Source of the DNA: a candidate division WOR-3 bacterium
GTDB lineage: Bacteria; Hydrothermota; Tepidihabitantia; Tepidihabitantales; Tepidihabitantaceae
Length of the DNA: 64,000 bases
Reading direction: 5' to 3'
Assembly: GCA_013177935.1 (NCBI GenBank)
Contig: JABLXZ010000002.1
Location: 1 to 64,000, forward strand
The number at the start of each line of letters is the position of its first letter. The first letter of the stretch is position 1. Position numbers and translations under genes: made by a program. The notes beneath the pieces were generated by a model. It did no database searches. It saw only the letters and a list, made by a program, of their open reading frames with translations, and was not told the DNA's origin. Shown here piece by piece: positions 51,665-60,345 of the stretch.

Positions 51665-52482
51665 AAAAAACAAGAAAGATTATCCATATTGACGAGGAAA
51701 AATGCACGGGCTGTGGTCTCTGTATCCCCAACTGCCCAGAAGGGGCGCTGCAGGTGATTGACGGTAAGGCTCGATTGATCTCAGACCTGTTCTGTGATGG
51801 TCTGGGTGCCTGCGTCGGTACCTGTCCCGAAGGCGCGCTCACGATTGAAGAACGGCCGGCTGAACCCTATGACGAGCGCAAGGTGATGGAAAATATCGTG
51901 CGCGCCGGTGCCAATACCATCCGCGCCCATCTCCAGCATTTAAAGGAGCACGGTGCCCAGAAATTTTACGAGGAGGCGCTCGCCTATTTGAAGGAACACA
52001 ACATCCCGACACCAGACGAAAAACCGGCGCTTGCCTGTGGTTGCCCGGGCACTCAGGTACGCCGTTTAACACCCAAAGGAAACCCGACGCCTGATACCAC
52101 TCGTCCGGAATCACAGCTCACCACCTGGCCCATTCAGTTAACCCTTGTACCGGTCCATGCTCCGTACTTTAACAACGCCCACCTCCTGCTTGCTGCTGAC
52201 TGCACCGGCTTTACCAGCACCGCATTTCATCGCGACTTCCTTGCCGGTAAGGTCCTGCTCATCGCCTGTCCCAAACTGGACGATGCCCAGTTCTATTTAG
52301 AAAAATTGACAAACATCTTCCAGGAGAATAACATCCTTTCGGTAACCTGTTTGCACATGGAGGTACCCTGCTGTTATGGTCTGGTGCAAATTGCCCGTCA
52401 GGCGCTTGCTGCCAGCGGGAAAAACATCCCGTTTAAGGAAATCACCCTAAGTATTGATGGTAATATCAAGGAGGAGAAATGA
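51661..52482 (+). CDS. 4Fe-4S ferredoxin-type electron donor for Hcp
   Basis: 273 aa. Two cluster motifs occur near the N-terminus: CTGCGLCIPNCPEG (15-28) and a second, C-D-G-L-G-A-C-V-G-T-C-P (45-56). Later cysteine groups (ACGCPG, VPCCYG) may hold a further cofactor. Such proteins are commonly encoded with hcp in anaerobes and pass electrons to it. Both ends overlap the neighbours by ATGA, so the three genes are one operon. Confidence 0.85.
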   Translation: MKKTRKIIHIDEEKCTGCGLCIPNCPEGALQVIDGKARLISDLFCDGLGACVGTCPEGALTIEERPAEPYDERKVMENIVRAGANTIRAHLQHLKEHGAQKFYEEALAYLKEHNIPTPDEKPALACGCPGTQVRRLTPKGNPTPDTTRPESQLTTWPIQLTLVPVHAPYFNNAHLLLAADCTGFTSTAFHRDFLAGKVLLIACPKLDDAQFYLEKLTNIFQENNILSVTCLHMEVPCCYGLVQIARQALAASGKNIPFKEITLSIDGNIKEEK

Positions 52483-54140
52483 ACGAAGAGGTAAAGATGT
52501 TCTGTTATCAGTGTGAACAAACCAAAGGCGGTACCGGCTGCACAACTCAGGGGGTCTGCGGCAAAGACGCCACAACCGCGACTTTGCAGGACCTGTTAAT
52601 CTACGCGACCGAAGGCATCGCCCAGTTTGCCCACCGTGCCCGGCGTTTGGGTTTCACGGACCGCGAAATCAACCTGTTTACGGTTGAGGCGCTCTTTTCC
52701 ACCATCACCAATGTTGACTTTGACCCGGAAAGATTGAAAGGGCTTCTCTTCCGCGCCGCCGATTTAAAAACCCGGGCACAAAGACTGTACCTTGACGCCT
52801 GCCGAACTAAGGGGGTTCAACCGGAAACCCTTGCCGGACCCGCTACCTGGACTCCGGCGCCTGATATTGATGGCCTTGTCGCGCAGGGTAAAAAAGTCGG
52901 CATCCTCAGCCGGCACGAACGCTTCGGCGACGAACAAGCCGACCTGATGGACCTTATCCTCTTCGGACTAAAAGGCGCTGCCGCCTATGCTGACCATGCT
53001 GCGATTCTGGGTAAAGAAGACGACCGGCTCTACGCCCGGTTTCACGAACTACTCGACTACCTGACCCGGGACCAGTTCGACACCCAGGAACTGTTAAATA
53101 ACGCATTAGCGGTTGGCGCACTCAACCTGAGCGTAACCGAACTGCTTGATTTGGCAAATACCTCAGCCTACGGCGAGCCAGTTCCAACCCGGGTTCGGAT
53201 TACGCCGGTGCGGGGCAAAGCAATCTGCGTCTCGGGCCATGACCTGGGCGACCTCGCCGCCCTCCTTGAGCAGACCAAAGACAAAAATATCAACATCTAC
53301 ACCCATGGCGAAATGCTGCCGGCTCATGGCTATCCCAAACTTAAAGCCCATAAACACCTCGTTGGTAACTACGGCTCTGCCTGGCAGAACCAGCAAAAGG
53401 AGTTCCCGCTCTTCCCCGGTGCAATTCTGATGACCACAAACTGTCTTCAGCGACCTCAGGAGAGTTACAAAGACCGAATCTTTACCTCCGGACTCGTTGC
53501 CTGGCCCGGAGTGCGCCATGTGACCCGGGAAGACTTTTCCCCGGTGATTGAAGCGGCACTTGCCCAACCCGGATTTGTCACGGAAGGAGCCGAGCATTAC
53601 ATTACCGTGGGCTTTGGCCGCAACACCCTGTTAAGCAAAGTTGACGAAATAACCGAACTGATTCAATCGCAGCGCCTGCGTCACATCTTTCTGATCGGTG
53701 GCTGTGACGGTGCAAAACCGGGCAGGAACTACTACACCCAGTTCGCCCAGCAGGTTCCTAATGACTGTCTCATCTTAACCCTTGCCTGCGGTAAGTACCG
53801 GTTCAACAAACTTGAGTTCGGGACGATTGAAGGTCTGCCCCGGCTCTGGGATGTCGGTCAATGCAACGACAGTTACTCGGCAATCCAGTTTATTGTCGCC
53901 TTAAGCAAGTCGCTCGGAGTCAACCCGAACGAACTTCCACTGTCGCTAATCCTTTCCTGGTATGAACAAAAGGCGGTAGCGGTTCTTTTGACTTTGCTCT
54001 ATCTCGGCATCAAAAACATCCGTCTCGGACCGTCTCTGCCCGCATTTCTCACGCCCGGGATTGTTCAGATACTCGTGGACAAATTTAATCTAACGCCGAT
54101 CGCAACACCCGAAGAAGACCTGAAAGCGATTCTCGACTAA
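52479..54140 (+). CDS. hcp: Hybrid cluster protein (hydroxylamine/NO reductase)
   Basis: 553 aa. N-terminal cluster motif C-x2-C-x8-C-x5-C (CYQCEQTKGGTGCTTQGVCG), as in anaerobic class Hcp. Hybrid-cluster ligands are in the later part: HGEMLPAHGYP, GAILMTTNCLQRP (Cys), GGCDGAKPGRNYY (Cys) and LACGKYRF (Cys). By family it reduces NO or hydroxylamine and removes reactive nitrogen, using electrons from the ferredoxin just upstream. Tail overlaps the convergent gene by 4 bp. Confidence 0.95.
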   Translation: MNEEVKMFCYQCEQTKGGTGCTTQGVCGKDATTATLQDLLIYATEGIAQFAHRARRLGFTDREINLFTVEALFSTITNVDFDPERLKGLLFRAADLKTRAQRLYLDACRTKGVQPETLAGPATWTPAPDIDGLVAQGKKVGILSRHERFGDEQADLMDLILFGLKGAAAYADHAAILGKEDDRLYARFHELLDYLTRDQFDTQELLNNALAVGALNLSVTELLDLANTSAYGEPVPTRVRITPVRGKAICVSGHDLGDLAALLEQTKDKNINIYTHGEMLPAHGYPKLKAHKHLVGNYGSAWQNQQKEFPLFPGAILMTTNCLQRPQESYKDRIFTSGLVAWPGVRHVTREDFSPVIEAALAQPGFVTEGAEHYITVGFGRNTLLSKVDEITELIQSQRLRHIFLIGGCDGAKPGRNYYTQFAQQVPNDCLILTLACGKYRFNKLEFGTIEGLPRLWDVGQCNDSYSAIQFIVALSKSLGVNPNELPLSLILSWYEQKAVAVLLTLLYLGIKNIRLGPSLPAFLTPGIVQILVDKFNLTPIATPEEDLKAILD

Positions 54141-55951
54141 GGGGCTAAAACCACCTTCTGTACAAGGGTACGGGTCTCGGTCTGAAGCCGGACAAAGTAC
54201 ACTCCCGACTTCATCCCATGCCCACCCAGCACGATACTGCCCTCCTGACCCGCGATTTTCTGAGTCGCAAACACCCGGCCCGTAATGTCCATTAGTTCCA
54301 AACTACCCTGCGCAGCATCACCCAGCTGGTATCGCACCTGGACCTGCTCTCGACCTACCGAATTGATTAGTTGTAGACCCGGTGCCGACGATAACTTGCC
54401 TCCTTCCGCCATTACGGCAGACCGGTGCGGTGGTGCGGGATTGACAATCTCCTCCCCGGGAACAAACCGCCACAACTCCAGGGTCTTGTTCCCCTTAAGC
54501 GCATACAGAACTCCCGCAGCGGAAAACGCAATGTCACCACCAGCGCGCACCCGCTTCTTAGAACCGGTAGAGCCCACTGAAGGGATTGTGTCCATTTCCA
54601 CCCACGAATCGCCTTCCGGAACATACCGCCAGAACTCACAGGTGTTGCCGCCTTTCAGGGCAAAAATTGAACCAAACGCCCAGGTACCGCAACTGCCATC
54701 CTTTGCCCTTTTCCGGGTCAACATCCGCTCGCTTGCGATTGGCATCGGCACCAGCGGTGTTTGCCGCCACTCGCCCGCCGCGATATCATACGCATAAAAC
54801 TCATGATACTTTGCCTTGTGGGCATAAATCGTATTTTCGCCGTCGTAAACCAGCCAGGAACCGCGGTACCACTTTGATGTTCCGGGTGCCGGTGCCAGTT
54901 CCTCCCAGACACCGTTGATAATGTTGTAACGATAAAATTCGTTACGGGTCCCCTTCAGGAGGTAGATGTAAGGAAGTCCATCCTTTTCGACAAACACCAT
55001 ATCGCAGCCATCTTTGACCTTTCGATGGCTCGGACCATAAGGCACATCGGGCAGAGCCTCCCAGCCGAGCAAAGCACTGTAACGCCAGAATCCAAGCGTA
55101 TTGTTGCCTTTTGTCGCATAAACATAGCCATTGCTCGCGACGCAGCCCACCGAACCCCTTCCGGGATTTTTACCCTCCGCGCCCTTCTGCCAGGGGTCAA
55201 GTTCGCGCCATACCGGAGAAGCGTTCGGGTCGTACAGGTAAAAATCTGCAGTTTTATTCCCTTTTGAAACATACATCACACCCGCTTCTTCATCCGCGGC
55301 AATCCATCCACCGTCTTTAACGCCTCTACCGCTCGGCGGTGCCGGTATCTGGTCTGCCTCAGACCAGCCAACAGGCAATGGTGGTCGGTCCAGAACCTTG
55401 AAGACCGCGGAAACGGTATCGTTTTCCCGATGCGCGTCGTTCGCCAGTGCCACCGAACAGCGGGCGATATGTGACCCCAGACCATGCAACCGGGTCGGGA
55501 CAAAATCCACGATCCGCGACTCACCCGGTTCAAGATGGACCAGTTTAAAATTCTGGTAAACTGGAATTACCCCGCCGACCATATAAATCTTAAATATTGC
55601 AGTAAAATTTTCCGCCTCGGTGCCGTAGTTTGCCAGTTCCGCCTTCGGTGTAATATCGCTCAATGTATCAACCCGTCCTAACGGCGCAACAATCCTTACT
55701 GCGGCAACATCGTGTACGCCAACCCATTGTGGTCTGGGATGCCAGAAACCAATCCAGGCGATAAAGTTGCCACCGGTCACATATCCAATTGTCGTCTGGT
55801 GAAAACTGCCGTTAAGTATAAAACTGGTACTTCTTGCCTCTACCCCGCCTTCATCAATCACCCATTCGGGCAACCGGTAACTCTGTGCCAGTACACCGGT
55901 ACAGAGCAAAATTGCCAGTCCAAACGCGCCCGCTAAAAAAAGCCGCCGCAT
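54137..55951 (-). CDS. Secreted six-blade Kelch-like protein with sorting domain (604 aa)
   Basis: Signal peptide (FGLAILLCTGVLAQ). An N-terminal beta domain (~20-200) includes a CARDB-like segment (DVAAVRIVAPLGRVDT, KAELANYGTEAENFTAIFKI). Residues ~200-510 are six blades with KGNKT/KGNNT turns and FY.Y or FWRY ends, closely like those of the C25 protein at 30849. The last ~70 residues (LELMDITGRVFATQ, MKSGVYFVRL, LVQKVVLAP) form the sorting domain. It is in an operon with the gene 26 bp upstream. ATG with GGAGGCGAAT upstream. Confidence 0.82.
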   Translation of the reverse strand: MRRLFLAGAFGLAILLCTGVLAQSYRLPEWVIDEGGVEARSTSFILNGSFHQTTIGYVTGGNFIAWIGFWHPRPQWVGVHDVAAVRIVAPLGRVDTLSDITPKAELANYGTEAENFTAIFKIYMVGGVIPVYQNFKLVHLEPGESRIVDFVPTRLHGLGSHIARCSVALANDAHRENDTVSAVFKVLDRPPLPVGWSEADQIPAPPSGRGVKDGGWIAADEEAGVMYVSKGNKTADFYLYDPNASPVWRELDPWQKGAEGKNPGRGSVGCVASNGYVYATKGNNTLGFWRYSALLGWEALPDVPYGPSHRKVKDGCDMVFVEKDGLPYIYLLKGTRNEFYRYNIINGVWEELAPAPGTSKWYRGSWLVYDGENTIYAHKAKYHEFYAYDIAAGEWRQTPLVPMPIASERMLTRKRAKDGSCGTWAFGSIFALKGGNTCEFWRYVPEGDSWVEMDTIPSVGSTGSKKRVRAGGDIAFSAAGVLYALKGNKTLELWRFVPGEEIVNPAPPHRSAVMAEGGKLSSAPGLQLINSVGREQVQVRYQLGDAAQGSLELMDITGRVFATQKIAGQEGSIVLGGHGMKSGVYFVRLQTETRTLVQKVVLAP

Positions 55952-55977
55952 ATTCGCCTCCGTTTCCTGCCGGAGTT

Positions 55978-57354
55978 TTACCGGCTGGGCTGCATTCTTA
56001 CCGGAATACCAATCTCGGATGCCGGCGGTGGTGCCTCAGGCAACCGGAGGTCCTTGCCATCCTTTCGCGTCGCAATCACCCGCCAGTAAAACCCGGCATT
56101 GGAACGCCCGCCTTTTAACTCGTAAACATCAAATCCGGTCTGGTCAGTTTTGACATATACGCCATTACACTCGTCGGTCAGGGTCACAAAAACCCGTAAC
56201 GGTGCACTTTCATCCACGGCAACACAGTCTAAAAACAGCGGGTCTAAGTTCACCCGACAGTGGCCATTGACAAGCCGGGCTTCGCCAAAATCCTCAAAGA
56301 AGGGCTGGGGTGACTCGGGCGCAAAGAGAATCCGTTTCCCTTCCCGGGTTGCCATTATCGTTGAGACCTGACCATCACCAAGGATTTTGTAGTTCTGTCC
56401 GTTGTAGCGATAGGCAACATAGGCATAGGTGGAATCGGTCGTGCCAAATGTCCGGAAATAACCGCCGGCGCGGTTGCCGCTCAAATTTCGCGCCAGACCG
56501 TAAACACCGACCGTGGTACCGTTGAACGCACCACCACAACCCTGGGCAAGCGTAAAAACCGTATCACGAATTCTGTTCCCCATAGTAGCAACACCAGTAC
56601 CAGTGGTGTCATGAGCATAGGCAAAAAGACCAAACCGCCGGGCGGAAAAGGTTCCACCCGAGCCCGCGGTCAAATAGAACAGGGTGTCGTAGTTACCGCA
56701 GCCGGCAACGCCGGTGCCACGAGTGCTAAAGTTAGTTCCATAAACGCCAAAACTGCTGTCCTTTTCACTTCTGCCATAAATCGTCGGCGTGTGATTGCCG
56801 CTAACTCCCACCCCATAAGCAGCAAAAATCCCATTGCTGATACCGGCACCGCTGATGTAAAAATTGGAAGGTGCCTGCATTGTTGTACCGTTCCAGATAA
56901 AATCAGTATGGTGCTTGTTGTCAAGCATATCGGCGTTGTCCGCCTTTGCCGAATGAATCCCATATGCCATTGAAGTAATCTCAGTGCGTGGGGTCATAAC
57001 CTGGCCGCTGATTGTCAACTGCAACCAGCGCCGCTCCCCGGTTCGGAAAATGGTTGTGTCGCCTTCGCTCAGCAGTAATTTAACATTGAACACACCCTGC
57101 CGTACCGGCACGGTTTGCAACTGGGGACCAAAAAGCCGCAGACCACCACTTTCGGCATCGTAAATCTCAAACGCCATCGCCAGACCCGGACTCGTGTTAT
57201 TGATGGGTGTGCCACTCGCATCGGTAAGGTAGCCCTGGTAATTGATAAACATCGGCACGCCGTCTTTTGTTACAACCTCAGCAGAAGGCTGTGGTGTTGG
57301 GGTACCGGCAAACAAAAGTATGCTTACCCCGGCTAATACAAAGAAACAACGCAT
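55978..57354 (-). CDS. Secreted trimeric-like tail-fibre/adhesin-like protein (458 aa)
   Basis: Signal peptide (FVLAGVSILLFAGTP). N-terminal INYQGYLTDASGTPINNTSP then FEIYDAESGGLRLFGPQ and VRQGVFNVKLL match a domain common in FCB-group surface proteins. Asn/Gly-rich repeats follow (~160-320) of the type YG(V/R)...GVYG, as in phage tail fibres. A conserved C-terminal region (NLDPLFLDCVAVD, VFVTLTDECNGVYVK) resembles that seen in tail-fibre-chaperone proteins. No typical Por sorting domain is present. Probably a surface or cell-contact protein. SD AAAGGAGGTTAG. Confidence 0.65.
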   Translation of the reverse strand: MRCFFVLAGVSILLFAGTPTPQPSAEVVTKDGVPMFINYQGYLTDASGTPINNTSPGLAMAFEIYDAESGGLRLFGPQLQTVPVRQGVFNVKLLLSEGDTTIFRTGERRWLQLTISGQVMTPRTEITSMAYGIHSAKADNADMLDNKHHTDFIWNGTTMQAPSNFYISGAGISNGIFAAYGVGVSGNHTPTIYGRSEKDSSFGVYGTNFSTRGTGVAGCGNYDTLFYLTAGSGGTFSARRFGLFAYAHDTTGTGVATMGNRIRDTVFTLAQGCGGAFNGTTVGVYGLARNLSGNRAGGYFRTFGTTDSTYAYVAYRYNGQNYKILGDGQVSTIMATREGKRILFAPESPQPFFEDFGEARLVNGHCRVNLDPLFLDCVAVDESAPLRVFVTLTDECNGVYVKTDQTGFDVYELKGGRSNAGFYWRVIATRKDGKDLRLPEAPPPASEIGIPVRMQPSR

Positions 57355-57412
57355 CCTAACCTCCTTTTATGCTTTTAATACTATAAAAACCCCGACAATC
57401 CCTCCCTAATTT

Positions 57413-57440
57413 ATTTTGCCAGATTTTCCGATTTTGTCAA
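57413..57440 (-). promoter_or_regulatory. Candidate promoter of the tail-fibre-like operon
   Basis: TTGACA, a 16-bp spacer and CAAAAT on the minus strand. Confidence 0.45.
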
Positions 57441-57547
57441 GTTTTTCTATAATCCAAAAAATCACGCCGTATGCCGCCCGACAAATTGACCTGCCGCTTT
57501 TCGAAACGCCCCTTTCTAAACTGAATTCTGTGACTTTTGCGGTTTTA

Positions 57548-57576
57548 TTGACAGATAAAACGCTTTTTTCTAACAT
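57548..57576 (+). promoter_or_regulatory. Promoter of the 915-aa gene
   Basis: TTGACA, a 17-bp spacer and TAACAT. A leader with ACAGGAGG follows before the ATG at 57598. Confidence 0.7.
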
Positions 57577-57597
57577 ATCTTACAAACAGGAGGTAAA

Positions 57598-60345
57598 ATG
57601 CATTTTTTAATCCCAACGCTCCTAATCTGCCTAAGTCAATTTACCTTCCCGCGGACAAATTTAAAGCGGCAAATGACGCAGTCGCAAAATCATTTGCCCA
57701 GACGGCATTTCTTCCTGTTTAACAATCTAAAGCAAAATAATAAAAACGCTCATAAAACCATATTTGATTTTAGAAACCGCCGCTCTAAAATGGGGTTTCC
57801 CAAATTGAACTCCTCATTTCTCGAAGAGTTCGCCTTTGATACCACATCTTATCTTGGAGCGGCTCCCGGAGACCAGGATTTTCCCGCAATTGCCTTCAAT
57901 GGCACACAGGCTTTTGTCGTCTGGACCGATTGGCGCAATCAATATGCCCAAATTTGCGGCGCCCGCATCACTGCCGAAGGTACAATCCTCGACACATTCC
58001 CGATAACCATCTCTACCGGCGAAGGAAACCGGGTATTTCCATCAATCGCCTTTGATGGCAATAACTACCTTGTCGTATGGATGGATGACCGCGACAATGA
58101 CTGGTTATTTGACATTTACGGTGCCCGTGTCTCATCAACCGGCGTGGTTCTTGACCCTGAGGGTATACCGATTTCTTACGGTGGTGACCATCTTTACCCA
58201 TCAATCGCCTTTGACGGCACCAACTACTTTGTCGCGTGGAGCGATGACCGGAACGGCAGCTACTACTACGATGTCTATGGCGCTCGGGTTACTCCTGCTG
58301 GCACCGTCTTAGAACCGTCCGGAATTCCTATCTGCACGACCGCCTATAACCAGTTTGTCTTTCGCAGTATCGCTTTCGATGGCAATAATTATCTTGTTCT
58401 CTGGTCTGATGGTAGAGACGAAGGTGGTGAGTCCTTTAATATTTATGGGTCTCGCATCAGGCCCGACGGTGTGGTAATTGACACCAATGGCAAACCAATC
58501 ATCCGGGAAGTCAACAGTCAGTTCTTACCCCGATTGACATTTGATGGTACCAACTACTTTGCCGTATGGATGGATGACCGCGCAGCCCTTGAATCATACC
58601 GTCTTTTGGGTTCCCGGATATCAACTTCCGCAAACCCGCTCGACTCCAGTGGCATCCTCCTGAACGAAATGGAAATCTCCTTTCCCGATATTACAACGGA
58701 CGGAACAAACCACTTTATCACCTTTCTCTGGGCTGATGGCGTTTATGGGATGCGCATTACCCGGGAAGGTGTGGTGATTGATACGGGCGGTTTTATGGTT
58801 AACTACAACTTCTCATTATCCCCTCCGGTAACGACCTTTGGGCAAAACCGCTATTTCGTATCTTACTCAATTTATGGTGAAATGGACTCCGATATCCTGA
58901 CCACCCGCATCGCCACCGATGGCACAATTTTAGACCCGGACGGAATATTGACATCATGGGGACTAAGAAGCACCCCTCAGACTTATCCGCAAGCCGCCTT
59001 TGACGGGTCAAACTACCTCGTGGTCTGGGAGGATTTTCGGGAACCGAATGGTGTTATTTATGGTACGAGATTAACACCCACGGGTCAGATTCTTGACTCA
59101 GGCTCCATTTTCATCTCCCCCGGCGGCAGTATAACGGAAAAACCGGTGGCGGACTTTGACGGCGAAAACTTCCTTGTCGTGTGGACCGACTTTCGCTACG
59201 GTGAAGCCGACATATTTGCCGCCCGGGTCACGCGCCAGGGGGTACTCTTAGATTCAACCGGAATCCGGGTTTCGCAGAACAGTGGCATTGACGACTTCTA
59301 CCCGGCGGTGACATTTAACGACCCGTACTATCTTATTTCCTGGATGGCTTACGACAACAGTAACGCAAAGTATTCAGTTTATGCGGCGCGCGTCACTCCA
59401 GAAGGCCGCGTCCTGGACAATATTGAAATCGCTCGGACCGAGTTGGGAGTGGGTTTCCCCAGAGTTATCAAAGGAACCGACCATTACTTTATTACTCGCA
59501 TGCAGTACGACGGAAGTTATAACCACATCTATGGAGCAAGGGTAACGCGCGCCGGAGAACTAATTGACCCCGAGGGGATACCAATTGACACCGCAATCGG
59601 CTATGAAAAAATGTTTCCCGATGTTGCCTTTGATGGTACCAACTACTTCGTTGTTTACCAGCGCGCCGATGCGAATGGAATATTTGATATCTACGGCAAA
59701 AGGGTCAGAGAGGATGGCACTGTACTCGACTCATTGCCTCGACCGATTTCGCTCACCAACGACCGCAAAACTTATCCTCGCGTTGCCTATGGCGGCGGTA
59801 AATATTTGGTGATTTGGGAAGACTATCGGGAATCAGGTGTCAGCGCCATCTACGGTGCGCGGGTGACAACCACCGGTGTGGTCATTGACACTCAGGGCAT
59901 GCGGTTAATCGCTCACGAACAGTGGCGGATTGGTCCTGATATCTGTCGCGGGCCGCAACGGGAAACAGAAACCCAGTTTCTTTTGACTTTTTGGGGCTAC
60001 TATCCCCCGCTCGAAACCGACAAGGCGCTTGGGGCATTTTATCTTGAACCCATTGGTGTCCAAGAAAAAGCCGGTGCCACTTTGCCCCGGGAAATTGCCA
60101 TTAAACCCAACCCCCTAAAAACCCGGGGTGTATTACATTTAACAACTCCAAAAGAAGACGAAATTACTGCGGGCATTTACTCAATTGATGGTCGATTGCT
60201 CAAAAACCTGTTTACCAGAAAAAGGGTAATGGCTGGTGTTCACACTATTCCGTTTACAACGAACGGACTCAGCAACGGTGTTTACTTTATTGAGGTGAAA
60301 TCTACCTCTGGAACGGTGCGAAAAAAGGTTGTTGTTACGGAGTAG
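57598..60345 (+). CDS. Secreted 13-14-blade propeller protein with sorting domain (915 aa)
   Basis: Signal peptide (IPTLLICLSQFTF). From ~85 to 800 there are 13 clear and one degenerate repeat of about 50 residues. Each reads like (S/A)IAFDG(T/N)NY(F/L)VVW.D.R, then D(I/V)YGARVTP.G.VLD..GI.I. Fourteen blades would make two stacked seven-bladed propellers (inference). The last ~85 residues (AIKPNPLKTRGVLHLTT, IYSIDGRLLKNLF, LSNGVYFIEV, VRKKVVVTE) form a Por sorting domain. Overlaps the convergent clostripain gene by 11 bp. Confidence 0.85.
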   Translation: MHFLIPTLLICLSQFTFPRTNLKRQMTQSQNHLPRRHFFLFNNLKQNNKNAHKTIFDFRNRRSKMGFPKLNSSFLEEFAFDTTSYLGAAPGDQDFPAIAFNGTQAFVVWTDWRNQYAQICGARITAEGTILDTFPITISTGEGNRVFPSIAFDGNNYLVVWMDDRDNDWLFDIYGARVSSTGVVLDPEGIPISYGGDHLYPSIAFDGTNYFVAWSDDRNGSYYYDVYGARVTPAGTVLEPSGIPICTTAYNQFVFRSIAFDGNNYLVLWSDGRDEGGESFNIYGSRIRPDGVVIDTNGKPIIREVNSQFLPRLTFDGTNYFAVWMDDRAALESYRLLGSRISTSANPLDSSGILLNEMEISFPDITTDGTNHFITFLWADGVYGMRITREGVVIDTGGFMVNYNFSLSPPVTTFGQNRYFVSYSIYGEMDSDILTTRIATDGTILDPDGILTSWGLRSTPQTYPQAAFDGSNYLVVWEDFREPNGVIYGTRLTPTGQILDSGSIFISPGGSITEKPVADFDGENFLVVWTDFRYGEADIFAARVTRQGVLLDSTGIRVSQNSGIDDFYPAVTFNDPYYLISWMAYDNSNAKYSVYAARVTPEGRVLDNIEIARTELGVGFPRVIKGTDHYFITRMQYDGSYNHIYGARVTRAGELIDPEGIPIDTAIGYEKMFPDVAFDGTNYFVVYQRADANGIFDIYGKRVREDGTVLDSLPRPISLTNDRKTYPRVAYGGGKYLVIWEDYRESGVSAIYGARVTTTGVVIDTQGMRLIAHEQWRIGPDICRGPQRETETQFLLTFWGYYPPLETDKALGAFYLEPIGVQEKAGATLPREIAIKPNPLKTRGVLHLTTPKEDEITAGIYSIDGRLLKNLFTRKRVMAGVHTIPFTTNGLSNGVYFIEVKSTSGTVRKKVVVTE

